DNA of 64,000 nt from Membranipora membranacea (GCA_914767715.1 OU612067.1:24958162-25022161); one strand, 5' to 3'. Counted from the first letter of the stretch, positions 11,697 to 24,336 are shown. The notes: generated from the letters alone by a model not told the origin. Numbers and translations are program-made.

Positions 11697-14600
11697 ATGG
11701 TGAAATTTCAACCAAAAAGTTGCAGCCTAGGTGTGGTGATTGTGATGGCTGTGTTGATGGTGGGGATTGTTGCTGTCATCTTGACGCAGTGGCTGAATAA
11801 TGGGAATATACAGGCTGTCGAGAGTTCGGCCGTTCTCTCTGTCTTACTGGGAATAATATCAATAGCCATCTTACTCATGATGGCTCTTTTATTGGGTAAT
11901 ATCGGTGAGTACAGTAATGAGTTTATCTGCTTCCTGGATACTGTTAAACAGTAGAATTGAATATTCTCATATTCTGTGATAAACCGACAGTCAGACAGAC
12001 AATAATTTCCCGAAATCACTGAATTTTCTTATCTATATTTCACAAATGGCCAAACTCAATCACTTATCTACCTGTATTATGTAAAATCTATTGAATGAAT
12101 GAGTTTTTCGCTCTTAACCACATACAGTTACCAAAACTAAAGGCAGTCCATGAAAGCAACTCATCATTGAGCAGCCGGAAAGGCTCAACATCACAAACAA
12201 ATTTTGGTCACTTATTAACCAAAGCTTCTTCTAATGATCTTAAAGGGTAACCAAGGTTTCGCAGCAATGCATTAATGGGTAGCAAATAATGTGCTGGGCA
12301 GCATCAGCTTTGTGCATTACGCCATGCAAAACTCAAAGTAGTTGCTGACTCTAAGCTGGGTATCACTTCAGTATAGGGGAGGTTCCAAGACTTTGCTGTA
12401 ATAATTATAGAGCACAGGCTAAATAATAACAGGAACAGGAAACTGCTATGTGGTATTCTCTTTTAGCTGAGTTTGAGTGCCTGATGGAAGAAATGTTTCA
12501 CAAGAATTCTGGCTGAATAATCATCCGAATTATATTTTGTCTTTTTCCCCATGCAGAAGGTGCAATCTGCTATTAATCAATGGCCATCAATGAGAAGTTG
12601 TTTGAAACCTTGGTTGCACTTTTTAAAGCTAGGTCATCTGCATGGACTAGGTACAATCTTATATTCATGTACGCTGGCCTCAAGAATCACCTAAGAGCAA
12701 GAATGATATCACAGACACCATGCTCGGAGTGGTAATGGCTGGATTGTTCTTCACTAGAAAGATAGATTTCTCTGGGCGGTGATGGTGGTCATGAGTTTTA
12801 ATTGGCGTTTGAACTCGATCTGAATTTTTCAACAAAGTGGATATATATTATTCCATTTCGTTTGCTTTATGACAAATCTGAATTGACTTCGCTAACTCTA
12901 CTGGGGACATGCTTTCTTTCTTAGTTCCTCAGTTAGTTGAAACCAGTTTTGGAAAGGGACTCAAAGTAACACCCAGATCCAAAGTAATTTTGAGTTAGTC
13001 ATAGTTATATAGGGAGAAAACCATCATCACATCTCTGGGGTTGGTCTTTCCCATTTGAACAGGAGATTTTTGCCATCACTACCCTCCCACGCTCAACCCT
13101 GCAACCATGCAATCATGCGACATGCTGACTACTGACCTAATATTTTCAAAAGCTTATGAAGCACTAGTATAAGAACCTGGGTGATTGCGCAATACCTAAT
13201 TGCCAGATGTTAGATCCCAAGCAAGCAGTTACATCTTGCAATGATCTATGAAGTGATTGAACTATAGAAAAATTGTTATCATGTGTTTCTCAGGTTACGT
13301 GCATAGGCGTGCCTGTTAACCTAAAATATTTAGAAATCTTCATTTTAGAGCTCTTCAAAGTATACTGGTTTCGAATGGAATGCATTCCTCAAGGAGACAA
13401 GAACACTTTGATGGTACATCTGCCATCAATGATACTTTTTGGATTCGGAGCCATAGTCCTTGATCTATTTGAGATACCTGTGTCTGTTGAGTGCATGGCA
13501 ATTCTCCATCAAAATCAGAATTTGACAAACAATTCTAAGGACCTCAAACACGCGTGGCATCAATTCATCACAAATTACGGACTTATAGAGGCCTATGCAT
13601 ATATTAAAGGGATCTACATTGCTTTACAGGTAAGTTTTTGTTTCAACACCGGTTGTCGGCAGATCAAATTATGCAAAAACTAGGTACTAAACATCAAATC
13701 ATTAGAATTTGATTACCATTCTTAGCATTAAGTCATAATAGTATTTTTTATTAACAAATTAGATAACATCATTAAAACTATGGATTTGAAAGGTGAACCA
13801 TTTGTTTTCTATTTCAGATCATATTGTTGGCAAAGTTTACTAAGCACACTATAAGGATTAACGGTCAGATGTGGATAATACGAGTGATAGCAGGAATGAT
13901 ATTCTCGGCAAATATTGCCATCTTTTTCTTCACTTTCATCAGAGAAACAAAGGTTTTAAATCTTTAATTTTCTTTGCTCAATCACCTTTAGATATTATGA
14001 GCAATATGATCTTCTTTTTGTACACATTTTCTAAAATTCTGGGCATGACAGATCACCGGAAATGATACATGATTACTTCGTAAAATGTAAAATTGTTTGA
14101 ACCGACAGTTACAAATCCCAATGCTGAATGATAGTTATGGAGGGAAAGTCACAAACACTCCCTATTAAAAATAGCAAAAGAACTGGAATGGGAGGATATG
14201 CTCCATGCTGCATAGTTCAATTACACGAGCAGAATGATTGTGATTTAAGGCCAGTCGCTTCAGCGATTGGACTTCTCTGTTTTCACAGGAGAGGTTGCCT
14301 GGTCAACAAGCTGATGTCAGCGAGGAGGTTCTTTTATTGGTACCTGAGGGAGAGGTCAGAGATTGTTTGAACGGTACAACAAAGCTTAACAAAAGCATGA
14401 TCATGGCAGGGCAATATTTTTACCCTTTTGAGATGGAGTTCTGCCTGTCAGTCCTAGGCTTGCTTATCAGTATGACACATCGAGGTGAACAATTTTATGA
14501 GTAAAATAAAAATGTAGCATAGTCTATGAAGAATGAGATTTAATCACAGCTTACAAAATGGTCATCAAGTATTTGTGAAATATTTTATTCAAGTTAGGTT

Positions 14601-17600
14601 CTACTTTTAAATATATTGTCTAGTGAGAAAAGAAAGTGAATATGTTATTGTCCTTTTTAAATTATACTGACATCATTTAATTTGTTCATCATTACAGCAA
14701 AAAAAAGAAATGAGTCCACTAACCAATCAGAACAAACTGAGTCAGTTACAAATAGTCAGAATAATGAGGACAGAAGTGAAAATGGTAGGTAGAAATTGAA
14801 TTTGACTTCTGAAACTATCAGACCCTTTCAGCGAACAAAACAAGGTTCTGTGTTTTCCGATAGCTGAGAGACAATCTAGCAATCACAATAATTCCTTGAG
14901 GCAATAATCTTGTATTTTGTAGTTCCCTTTCATTTTTTATCTGAATTATTTGAGCACATTTAATTGCCGGCACCAACCATGCAAGACTTATGCGTGTCAT
15001 TCATCTCAATGCGGAAATAGTCAATATTCTCAGTCCTCTGTTTGCTTTATTATTGCAGTATATAAAAATATCAGTTTATCTAACTTTTCAGCGGTGCATG
15101 TCAACCCTTCTCTATGGGAGCAAACCCAAGAGTTAGATAATTTCAATCCGAGCCCAAGAACTCTAAGTAACGAGAGGGAAAATATGAAAGTCCGTTGTAT
15201 ATGTGAATTATTCAATATCAGAATAGTAGTAGAGTAGAGTAGAGTAGTGTTTAAGACATTGCACCATTACACCCTGCATGCTCCAAATATGCCTAATCAC
15301 AGAAACCGTAAGATCTGGTAACTATTGAAAATATGTGGGGTTCATTTATTTTAGTTATTTATTTATGTTTACCTAGTTCCTGGCATATTAAAATGCGAAC
15401 AATAATGGTAATTCTCTTTTCAGAAGCTTCTGAAGAAGAGATAGATGTTGCTGTACCAAATGTATTAAAAACAGAAGTGTTCAATCAAGAGGTCATTGTA
15501 GAGGTTCACAACCAAGGTAAGTTTCCTCTGACCAAATTCAGCATTATTGGCGTGCTCTTCTATAGCATGCACAAACTTTTTGAATAGAAAAGGCTTGACA
15601 ATACCTCAAAACATTAACGTTTCTATGTTTGGTGGTGGGTAAATTTTGACTCAGGATGGTTTCCTTGTTTAGCCTTTTGAATAATATTGAGTACAATTTA
15701 TCAACAAACCCATCTAAATTTTCAGAAATAACCAAGTTCTGTTACTTACATAGCCTGAGTTCAATGAATGTATAATTATATGGGGTATATTGATATCTTA
15801 TATCTATATTGATATTTTGGTCTATGAATAAGGCTTAATAACATCTCAAGACTGCATAACAACATCTCAAGACTGTTTCATAACACATCAAATGAGCTTT
15901 CACACACCCAATGCTAAACACCGATCAAGACAAACTGATAAATGCGAGTAGCATTGTCAAACAATTAAATATAATATCACATTGCAAAGGAGAAATGATT
16001 GTATTTATTTGTTTATTTTTTGGTTAGGCCCAACAACTTCTCATTCTACAGATAGAACTTTGAGTGAAACAAATGACTCTGGAGAACCAGTGATAGACAG
16101 TGGAGACACAGCAAAACTAGTTGATAATGAACAGGATTCTGATCAGATTACTGTGCTTGATCAACCATGGTGAATAAGAGAGTTTACCATTGATTCAGAT
16201 TATAAGACTATATACTTTGGTATAGGTCTTAGACTTAATAATAAACCTAGACAGAACACTGCATGGAGCATTAACATTGAGGCGTAGAGGCACTGAGGCA
16301 TTTAATTGTGGATGTTGCTGCGACATTGAATTGTGTCGAGGCATTGACGTTATCATTGACTTGCAGTCAATATACCAGGTTTCTATTGATAACTCAATAA
16401 AATTTGACCAGATTCTGAAAATTGTAACATATTTAGCAGCTTATTGCGAACTGTTTGATATTGATTTTCACCTCAAAATGTTTATCAGTGAGTTATAAAT
16501 TAAGCTATCAGCAAAAAAACCCGGACTGCAGACTGTAAAGCAATGATATCATCATTGTTTCTGCACAATTAATTTTGTAATATCACTCAGAACTAAGGAC
16601 CTCGCTTTAGCTTTTTGACGTGTCCTGTCTAGATTTATTATTGAGTCTATGTTATAGGTTTAGGACATTGAATTCCATATCTGGAATAGCATCCTTAGCT
16701 TTCTTTTGCAAAACAAAGGGCTTGCAAAAATAGCCAGTCCCTAGTAGCAATCTAGAAATGCCCTAATCATCGACACTGTATGGGGTATAATTGCTGTTTG
16801 CAATTTTGTAAACAAGGCAATTTCTCAGGCTAATTATTCATGCTACTAGGGACAGCCAATCAGATAACAGTCATATGGGTCCCTGTGTTTAGTGTCCTAA
16901 CCGTATAACGCTATGATACTATTTCCATTCTAAGAGAAGAATCTAATTCAGTGGTTTAGGATAATCAGCTATGATTCAAATTTCTACTGATAGGTTCAGA
17001 GAACAGATAAAAGTTATAAAAGAATATATATGCCAATTAAAAGGATGTTCATACTATTTATAGACTAATCAGCACAGAGAACATCACAGAGTAAACAAAT
17101 ATAAATGCTAAGCTTATTTATTTAGATTTTGAACAAAAGTACCTACAGACTTGATTATTATTATCCTAGAATATCATTACCTTTGACATGATTCAAGTCA
17201 CACTTATTGATCTCTGATTTTAAACAATTGATTAATGAACAGGAACTTTTTGACAATTCAAGTTGGAATAAACAGTAGTTGTTGGTACTTAAACATCCAG
17301 CATCTGATTGAATTTACCAGCTCTTAAAATAAATACTTAATTTGTTTTGTTTTGTTGTGCAACAAGAGTCAATGTGGCCATTGATTGTCTCCTGTTTGAT
17401 TTCAGTGATCAGCCAAGAGATCTGGAGTCTGTCAAATCATCCTTTTGGTGCCTGTGTAGTAAGCTCTCAGATTCTTGTGAAAGGAATAAAAGTGGTGCAG
17501 GAAGTCAATCCGAAACACCTCCAGCTGAACACACACAGGGCTATAACGTAGCTGGCATCGTTATTGGATTTCTCCTGTGCATACCATACACTTTTACCGA

Positions 17601-19144
17601 AGGTCTGTTGTCAACACAACTCTTTGTCAGCCTACCTAAGGCATTGGCTTACCTGGAACAGCTTATGAGAGGACTGGAGCTGGGCAACATCCTCATCACT
17701 CTGGTCATTGTTGGTGTGGCACTCAAAATTACTAGATCTGCATTGTCTGATAATGAGGTGAGGATTTGATAAGACAGCATGTTCGGGTGTGTTTTTCATT
17801 ACGAGTATGGGTCATGAAAAAATGGTCTTAGTGGTCAGCAAAGAGTTTTAGCACATGACATCAATTACATCGGCTCTATTGATAGTGTACCATCAAAAAT
17901 TTAAGGAAAATGAGCATTATCTGGCACTTAGTACAGTCAATCTAATGATATCATCAGCTGATAAAAAGACCCACATTTCTCTATATACGTGTCATTCATT
18001 TTCAAATAATCTCTCAGGTGAAGTATTCTGAAGACATAATTTTGCTCATGAGACTGTTGCTAACCCTTCTCCTAGACAATGTTTTGATTATGAGATCTAA
18101 ACTTCTATCAGTATGATGATGGGCTCTTCTGAGCATCGGAAAGAATCAGTGCAAAAACTGTGCATTGGTATTCACATGGTCAGACATGATCAATGGGTTA
18201 ACGACTAAGTGTCCTCGGCATACGAGATGAAACTAAAGAACACGAGGTTCATATCTTTTTTTATGGTATCGCTTATAGCAGTGAGTACCTTGAACTGGTA
18301 CAAGGGATACTAGCTATTTGAATTCATATTTGTAATAATTGATTCATCACCTGGCGGACACAAGCAATACTGATTATTCGATATCAACCTGTTGTTTTCC
18401 TTCTGAGGTATAGAAAGTTTATTGTATAATTAGGGAGGGTCTTGCTGATAAATCCCAAATACGCAATACAATCCTTTTGCCGATAAAATACCTGCAAAAC
18501 AATCTAAGATCTAAAATTTATCATTAACATAATATATTCCCAGTGTTAACCTTACAGTGTAGTATACTTTCACACGCTCATGGCTGTTTCAGTGCACTTT
18601 ATTTGTTTTTTAGGCTGACTTGTCGGTATCTGAGATATTACTTATTGTTGCCTGTCTTGGAAATGCTTTCAGAGCATTTCTTCTTCTCATCCCAACATTC
18701 ACTTGCTTCAGTGACCCAGGAAGAAACACAATGCCCATGGAGCTGAATCTAACAAAAGAAGTAATTCAAACTGAGGCTGGCTTATCTGCCTGCACTCAAA
18801 TCTTTAATATAGTTGAGACTATTTGCCAGGCATATCTTCTCGTAACGATATCAAGTGATGCTACAATCATGAAAAGGATCATGAGGAAGAGGGGTTATAA
18901 GCCGGCAGTATTTATTTTCGCAATGCAGGCTCTTGCTGTAGAGAACTTTATGTTCTGGCTGAATAGCAGTTTCATAGATTTCAGCATTATTCAAGATATC
19001 TTGTGGAATAAGGAAGTGTTTGGGAAGACTGTTTGGCCAGGATTGGCACAATTCACACTGCCTCTAGCTCTGTTTTTCAGATTTCATTCAGTGCATATCA
19101 TACTAGAATTTTTCATTGAGGCATGGGCACATGGTGAGACATAA
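11697..19144 (+). CDS. otopetrin-family proton channel
   Basis: Exons in consistent phase: 11697-11904 (ATG at 11697), 12685-12731 (tentative), 13294-13629, 13818-13952, 14289-14484, 14698-14784, 15092-15193, 15424-15516, 17369-17757 and 18614-19144 (stop 19142), giving about 707 residues, within the usual otopetrin range. Exon 1 holds two helices; exon 3 has SMILFGFGAIVLDLFEI, resembling an otopetrin N-domain helix; 14289-14484 ends with QYFYPFEMEFCLSVLG, matching the family's YLYPF.IE signature; the last exon ends with FTLPLALFFRFHS, matching the conserved C-terminal PLAIFYR.H motif. The central exons encode a Ser/Glu/Asn-rich hydrophilic linker between the two half-channels. Otopetrins are proton-selective plasma-membrane channels. 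The small exon at 12685 and the weak donor at 15194 are the least certain parts. Confidence 0.8.
12240..12626. mobile_element. MITE family 1, copy 2 (inverted), in otopetrin intron 1
   Basis: Reverse-complement copy of 10708-11092, bounded by TTAA. Together the two copies form a large inverted repeat around 11093-12239, which contains the first otopetrin exon. Confidence 0.8.
16028..16173 (+). CDS. possible alternative terminal exon of the otopetrin gene
   Basis: A segment after acceptor ggttag continues the phase of the preceding linker exon and encodes a Ser/Thr/Asp-rich sequence (ETNDSGEPVIDSGDTAKLV) ending at stop TGA 16171. A donor ATG|gtgaat lies just before the stop, but splicing from it to the next exon's AG-A acceptor would create a stop codon. 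Either it terminates a short isoform comprising only the N-terminal half-channel, or it is skipped. Confidence 0.35.
16230..16649. mobile_element. MITE family 2, copy 2, in an otopetrin intron
   Basis: Same terminal inverted repeats as 11136-11628 (AGACTTAATAATAAACC and its mirror) and matching internal segments. It lies between the linker exons and the TM exon at 17369. Confidence 0.75.
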
Positions 19145-19160
19145 ATTACATTTAGAGAAT

Positions 19161-19166
19161 AATAAA
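19161..19166 (+). terminator. polyadenylation signal AATAAA (otopetrin)
   Basis: Canonical hexamer 17 bases after the otopetrin stop codon. Confidence 0.6.
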
Positions 19167-20127
19167 TCACAAACATCAACGGGTGATCATTGAGATAAAC
19201 ATGCTAAAAGGTAAAAATTGATTTTCTCTCTGTTTATGTTAGTCTGCTATTCACTAATGTTTTTTTCCATAAAACCATGTTGTTTTTAATTGATTGTAAT
19301 CAATCACATGATATAAGATTTATTTTAACCATGACATAAAGCATTGAAATAATGCTTTTATTTGACATGGTATATTTGATCTTTCTTTCTACACCTTTCT
19401 GGCTTTATTTTACATTGTGCAGAATATATTTCTGGGATGACATAATAATATCATACTGTATTACTATACTCTAATGCCACATTGATACAATTTAATGTTT
19501 TATATTTTTATAATATTAAACATAAACAACTTAATATTTATCTATAAGAATTGTTTGAAAGCATGTCTTAGATTCATTCTGATAGACCTGCTGGTCTTTA
19601 ACGAGATTGAGGTTGGGGCATTATGACCTCTGTAAAAAAGCAAGTAACATATTACATAATGTATCGCTACAGTGTTAGTGAATATGTGTTATATACAGCT
19701 ATAGTGTAACAGCAATGCAGTCTAACAAGATGATATTTATAATTAGTCGCTTGATTCTCTTTCTATTCAAATAGCTAATTTAATAGGTATCCTACTTATT
19801 TCTTCTTCATTTTTATAATGACATGGTCTAATCTGATATCAAATTGAGGCATTATTTGGTCTAATAAAATTCTTTCTTTCTCAAATTGTGTATTTCACTG
19901 TATCTTCGCTGTTTATCAAGGTTTGCAGAATTTTGCTGTAACTACATGCGATTCAATCTGAAGAAAACTTGATATGACCTCAAATAATATTGGAAGAGCT
20001 TCCTATCAACCATGTGTCCCAAATGTGAATATTATGATCGGAATTGTGATAATAAAATTCTAGAGCATATTAAGAACTTCGATTACAGAACAACATATCT
20101 TGCCTGAATGGGCGAATCCGCTACAAC
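19167..20127. other. no gene recognised
   Basis: AT-rich intergenic sequence between the otopetrin poly(A) signal and the satellite array. Confidence 0.45.
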
Positions 20128-20488
20128 TCGTCCTGAACCAAACTTAGCCCAAGCCAAACTCATCCCGAGTCAAACTTAACCCGAGCCAAATTTAGCCCAA
20201 GCCAAACATAGCCCGAGCCAAACTTAGCCCAAGCCAAACTTGTCCTGAGCCAAACTCCGCCCTAGCCAAACTCGTCCCGAGCCAAACTAAGCCCGAGCTA
20301 AACTCATCCCGAGCCAAACTCTTCCCGCGCCAAATTCGTCCCAAGCCAAGCTTAGCCCGAGCCGAACTTAGCCCGAGCCAAACTTAGCCCGAGCCAAACT
20401 TAGCCCGAGCCAAACTCGTCCCGAGCCAAACTTAGCCCAAGCCAAACTTGTCCTGAGCCAAACTTAGCCCGAGCCAAACTTAGCCCAT
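20128..20488. repeat. 16-bp satellite array, left arm (about 22 units)
   Basis: Tandem units of the type CCCGAGCCAAACTTAG and CCCGAGCCAAACTCGT. The same unit in the opposite orientation forms the array at 22201-22516. Confidence 0.9.
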
Positions 20489-20526
20489 TCTGTCTCATTT
20501 ATATTTTTGCCACAACAACGACAAAA

Positions 20527-21286
20527 ATGTCCACAATTGAAGCCATTCAAAGACAACTGTTGTCTGCACTGAAAAAATTAATAACTTTGAACGAAAAATT
20601 CATATAATTACTAAAGAGAATTCCAGCTTGAAGAAAGAGGTAGAACAATTCAAAACACAGCAACATAATATTCCCAAGGTGTCTCAATCAGTAACTGCTA
20701 ACAAGGTGACATTTGCTCAGTTAGCACAAGCAATGAAAAACCAAAACTATGATAAACCGATGAAAAGTCATGAGAGACTTAAGCGTACCATCACATTCAA
20801 ACCACAAAAGAATATAGTAGTAACTTTTGAAAGAGAGGGTGATATCGTCAAGAATGATGACGACATCAGAAAAGCTATAGACGGACTCGACAGTGACATT
20901 ACTATTGAGAGAATTAGTAGAAGCAGCAAAAAGTTCTGTGTGCAATCCAGCGAAAAAAAAATGGTAGATACTGCCATCACCAAATGGTCACCAAACTTAT
21001 TTGGACAATCTTCGGTTAGAAAACCTATCCGACAGTCCCAGGCCATATCGGTCGGAGTTATCATGGATACAAGCACAAAGCATCATCTTGCCCAAATCAA
21101 AAGGCCTGTTTCAACTGTGGTGGTGCGTACCATGATGATCAATGTTCTGAGGTCCCTAATTGTCTCAACTGTAAGGGAGATCATCGATCGTCATCCATAA
21201 ATTTCCCAGTATATTTGAAATTATCTCATGCAATGACCTCTAGATCTGTTCATGCAACTGAGTCTTCACCCTCAAGTTCCGATTGA
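20527..21286 (+). pseudogene. degraded LINE ORF1 (no J domain)
   Basis: ATG at 20527 opens a short N-terminal frame, which shifts, then a 20628-21200 frame with the core IERISRSSKKFCVQSSEKK. This aligns with IDRISRSRNGKIFVQLADQK in the intact ORF1 at 29.8-31.9 kb, including the following W and NFGG/NLFGQ positions. Downstream, in another frame, three CCHC-like knuckles can be read at about 21060-21190 (CFNCGGAYHDDQC, CLNCKGDH). At least two frameshifts are needed. No endonuclease or RT follows. It is a relic of a relative of the intact LINE. Confidence 0.7.
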
Positions 21287-21737
21287 CTAGAGAATTTTAA
21301 CACAAACAACAATGTGTCTATAAACTGCATTCTTCCTGCAATAAACATCCATAATATCAGATTACTAAATCTGGAGAAGTATAATCAGCTAAAAGTTCTG
21401 GGGAAGCACTATGATCCTCCCTAAATCCAACACAGCTCTTTGCAGAAAAAGCCTATTTTATAATTACGCATAAATACGTTAATGCCTTCTTATTGCTTCT
21501 TTTATTTTTTGTTGTTTTCACATGGTCTTATTTGCTTCATGCATTGATCGACGGTTAATAAAGTTCATAATATATTGGTTTAAATCTAGGTTTCTCATAA
21601 TTAATTTTATTAATAGTAGCAATAAAAGCATCTACCAGCTTTACACATGTTTATTTCAGAATCTTTATGCATTTGATGACAAAAATAATATAGCACATGT
21701 CTTATTTGGCAAATAAGGTAATTGACTTTGGTATTTT

Positions 21738-22200
21738 ACAAATTGGGGCCAAGTTTCATTAAAAGAGGCCAAAGTTTCAAATCTTGGGCCAAGTTTTACT
21801 AATTGGGGCCAATTTTCACTACATGGGGTCTAGTTTTGTATTTAGGGCCAAGTTTCACTTAGTGGGGCCAAGTTTCACTAGATGGGGTCAGGTTTTGTGT
21901 TTGGGTCCAAGTTTTACTAATTGGGGCCAAATTTTACTACATGGGGCCAAGTTTTATATTTAGGGCCAAGTTTCACTTAGTGGGGCCAAGTTTCATTAGA
22001 TGGGGCCAGGTTTTATGTTTGGGTCCAAGTTTTACTAATTGGGGCCAAGTGTTACTAATTGGGGCCAATTTTCACTACATGGGGTCAAGCTTTGTATTTA
22101 GGGCCAAGCTTCACTTATTGGGGCCAAGTTTCATTAGATGGGGCCAGGTTTTGTGTTTGGGTCCAAGTTTCATTACATAATGCCAAGTTTTATATTTGGG
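21738..22200. repeat. 20-bp satellite array with higher-order structure
   Basis: About 23 units of the type GGGGCCAAGTTTCACTAATT. Variants recur in an ordered way (ACTAATT, ACTACAT, GTATTTA, ACTTAGT, ACTAGAT, GTGTTTG), giving a higher-order period near 120 bp. The ORF across it is an artefact of the repeat. Confidence 0.85.
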
Positions 22201-22516
22201 GCTAAGTTTGGTTCAGGTTAAGTTTGGCTCGGGACGAGTTTGGCTCGGGCTAAGTTTGGCCCGGGCTAAGTTAGGCTCGGGACAAATTGGCTCGGGCTAA
22301 GTTTGGCTCGGGCTACGTTTGGCTCAGGTTAAGTTTGGTTCGGGCTAAGTTTGGCTCAGGATAAGTTTGGCTGGGGCTAGGTTTGGTTCGGGCTAAGTTT
22401 GGCTCGGGGCGAGTTTGGCGCAGGAAGAGTTTGGCTCGGGCTAAGTTTGGCTCGGGACGAGCTTGGCTCGGGCTAAGTTTGGCTCGGGACGAGTTTGGCT
22501 CAGGCTTAGTTTGGGC
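22201..22516. repeat. 16-bp satellite array, right arm (inverted relative to 20128-20488)
   Basis: About 19-20 units of the type GGCTCGGGCTAAGTTT, the reverse complement of the left array. The core AAGTTT is also shared with the adjacent 20-bp array. Confidence 0.9.
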
Positions 22517-22571
22517 ACTCTTCTTAGAATAATGTACACAGCCAGTCAACCAGTAGTACACAAAACCATTC

Positions 22572-22813
22572 TCATGGTTTGTGATTTGATATTACCAAGG
22601 GTTGATGGTCGGTTTGCAGAGTGAACTCAACTCCGTTCAGGTACAGTTGGAACTTCTTCACCACCCAAACCAATGACAAACATTCTTCCTCTATCACTGA
22701 GTAGTTTCTCTCATATAGTAACATCTTCCTGTTGGCAAACTAAGCGGGAAGATCTGATCATCACATTTCTGGAGGATGATTGCTTCAACTCCTAAATCTG
22801 AGGCATCGGTTCT
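22572..22813 (-). pseudogene. Ty3/Gypsy-type RNase H fragment
   Basis: On the minus strand RTDASDLGVEAIILQ is followed, after one frameshift, by YERNYSVIEEECLSLVW and later FTLQTDHQPL. These are the usual RNase H blocks of Ty3/Gypsy LTR retrotransposons in the right order and spacing. No LTRs, integrase or complete RT are seen around it. It is an isolated relic. Confidence 0.75.
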
Positions 22814-23425
22814 GCTAACAGGCAACTACTTTGCTCTATAACAGCAATACAAAACAGACTGCCTGTGCTTAAATCAAAGCTGAAACGTGAAATAAATAAG
22901 GCTAAACAGAACAGAATTATGCTTCAGATGTAGAACAAGCACTGAAGTGAAAAAGCCTCAAGTCATGGCAGCAGATAGAATCACTACCTACAGAAACTAG
23001 CTATTCATTTCTACTTTATTCACCTGAATCACCAAATACATTTAACACCAAGTTACAGAAAGACATAAAACCATCTGATCCCTCTCAGATAGCAGCTGAC
23101 ACTCTGTACCTATTTGTGTTGAGTAAATCTCTAAAAGGCAGCTATTATGAGAAAGCCTGCATCCTTTTCTCATGCTAATTTACAACAGAAACAGGAATGC
23201 GAAAATTTGGCACATTTGAGGATTTATTTCAATGGAATTCTAGCATTCTTTTTGTGCTACCAATTCAATTAAGCTTCAACCAATGCAATACTCCTCCGTT
23301 GTGATTCCATGCAGTATTGAAAAAACCTGTGGCTGCTCAACTAAAGGCAACACTTGGGTTTGCACATTTTGGCTTTTGAGGAGCATGCATGACCTGGGCC
23401 CTACCAAAAATATAACAAATACCCA

Positions 23426-23613
23426 TTTTAGATAAAAATTGTTTGTGTATTCATGAGTTGGCTTCTCATGGTTAATGAGGCTTTCCTCACAGCTTGGTTG
23501 TTGAAGCAACTCTGAATTCTGATTGGCTGAACATCAGGATATTTAATGTTGGGCAAAGGTCATTAGCTTTCCTTTCCTTTCTTTGCCTCAGACAAGGTAG
23601 CACTGTACTCTCG
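23426..23613. repeat. ~188-bp dispersed repeat, copy 1
   Basis: Nearly identical to 27586-27775, from ATTGTTTGTGTAT to GCACTGTACTCTCG. The sequences outside the copies diverge abruptly. Confidence 0.8.
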
Positions 23614-24336
23614 CAAGCTTCACAACATGGCAAGTGTAAGTAAACATTACCAATTAGACTGTTCCAATAGCTTGCTTTGTACATGCATATGACTGCGTTC
23701 TGTGTGTATCAAACCTTTATCTGAATTAATCAGCTGAAAAGTTAAATAAGGGAGAGGACTGACACACTAACAGCACATGACTATCAAATAATATAAGGAT
23801 ATCATAATGGGACCTGCAAACGCATTCTAACCCATATCTAAGCTTTGTAACTCTCCTCCAGCTGTTTGACTGTGACCAAAACTAATAGGTGCTTCCACCT
23901 CCTTATTAAAAAGCGTGGAGACCAACACTTTTAATACATGAAGGCCGACCATGGACACATAGACTGGGGATCTGCAATGTGGGTTTTTTTTTTATTAGCA
24001 GCAACATTGGTGAGGACTTTGAAATTAGTTGCTGCAATTTGGTAGAGCTGAATGACGTCTTTGTTAGTGTTTGGGGATCTGTACTTGTGTGGATACCAGT
24101 CTTTTAATTCCACAAAGCATAACGATATGCGGTATGCCTGGGCAAAAAAAATACCCCTGCGGTCATCATTATGATAACAGTTTTTTTGGATTTTTCCAGA
24201 CGTCAGTACTAGAGATTATTATAAAAACTCGGATTTCCTTCAAAAACAAAGTGTTTTGGTTCCTCTCCCTTTGTTTTTGTTCCAGCTTGGTTCGCAATTC
24301 CGTGAAAATAAAGTTACATGCACATATCTGTTACAG

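Noticed and set aside
11708-12019. 103-codon minus-strand ORF
   Set aside because: It is antisense to the first otopetrin exon, whose frame encodes clear transmembrane helices.
12128-12210. Possible extra otopetrin exon between exon 1 and the MITE
   Set aside because: Joined at the phase left by exon 1 it meets a stop after eight codons; the 12685-12731 segment fits the phases instead.
20128-22516. Regular short repeats suggesting a CRISPR array
   Set aside because: Units are contiguous with no unique spacers, and the context is eukaryotic.
21941-22561. Long ORFs on both strands (repeating GPSF/IRWGQVL and PEPNLARTK-like peptides)
   Set aside because: They are translations of the 16- and 20-bp satellite arrays, not genes.
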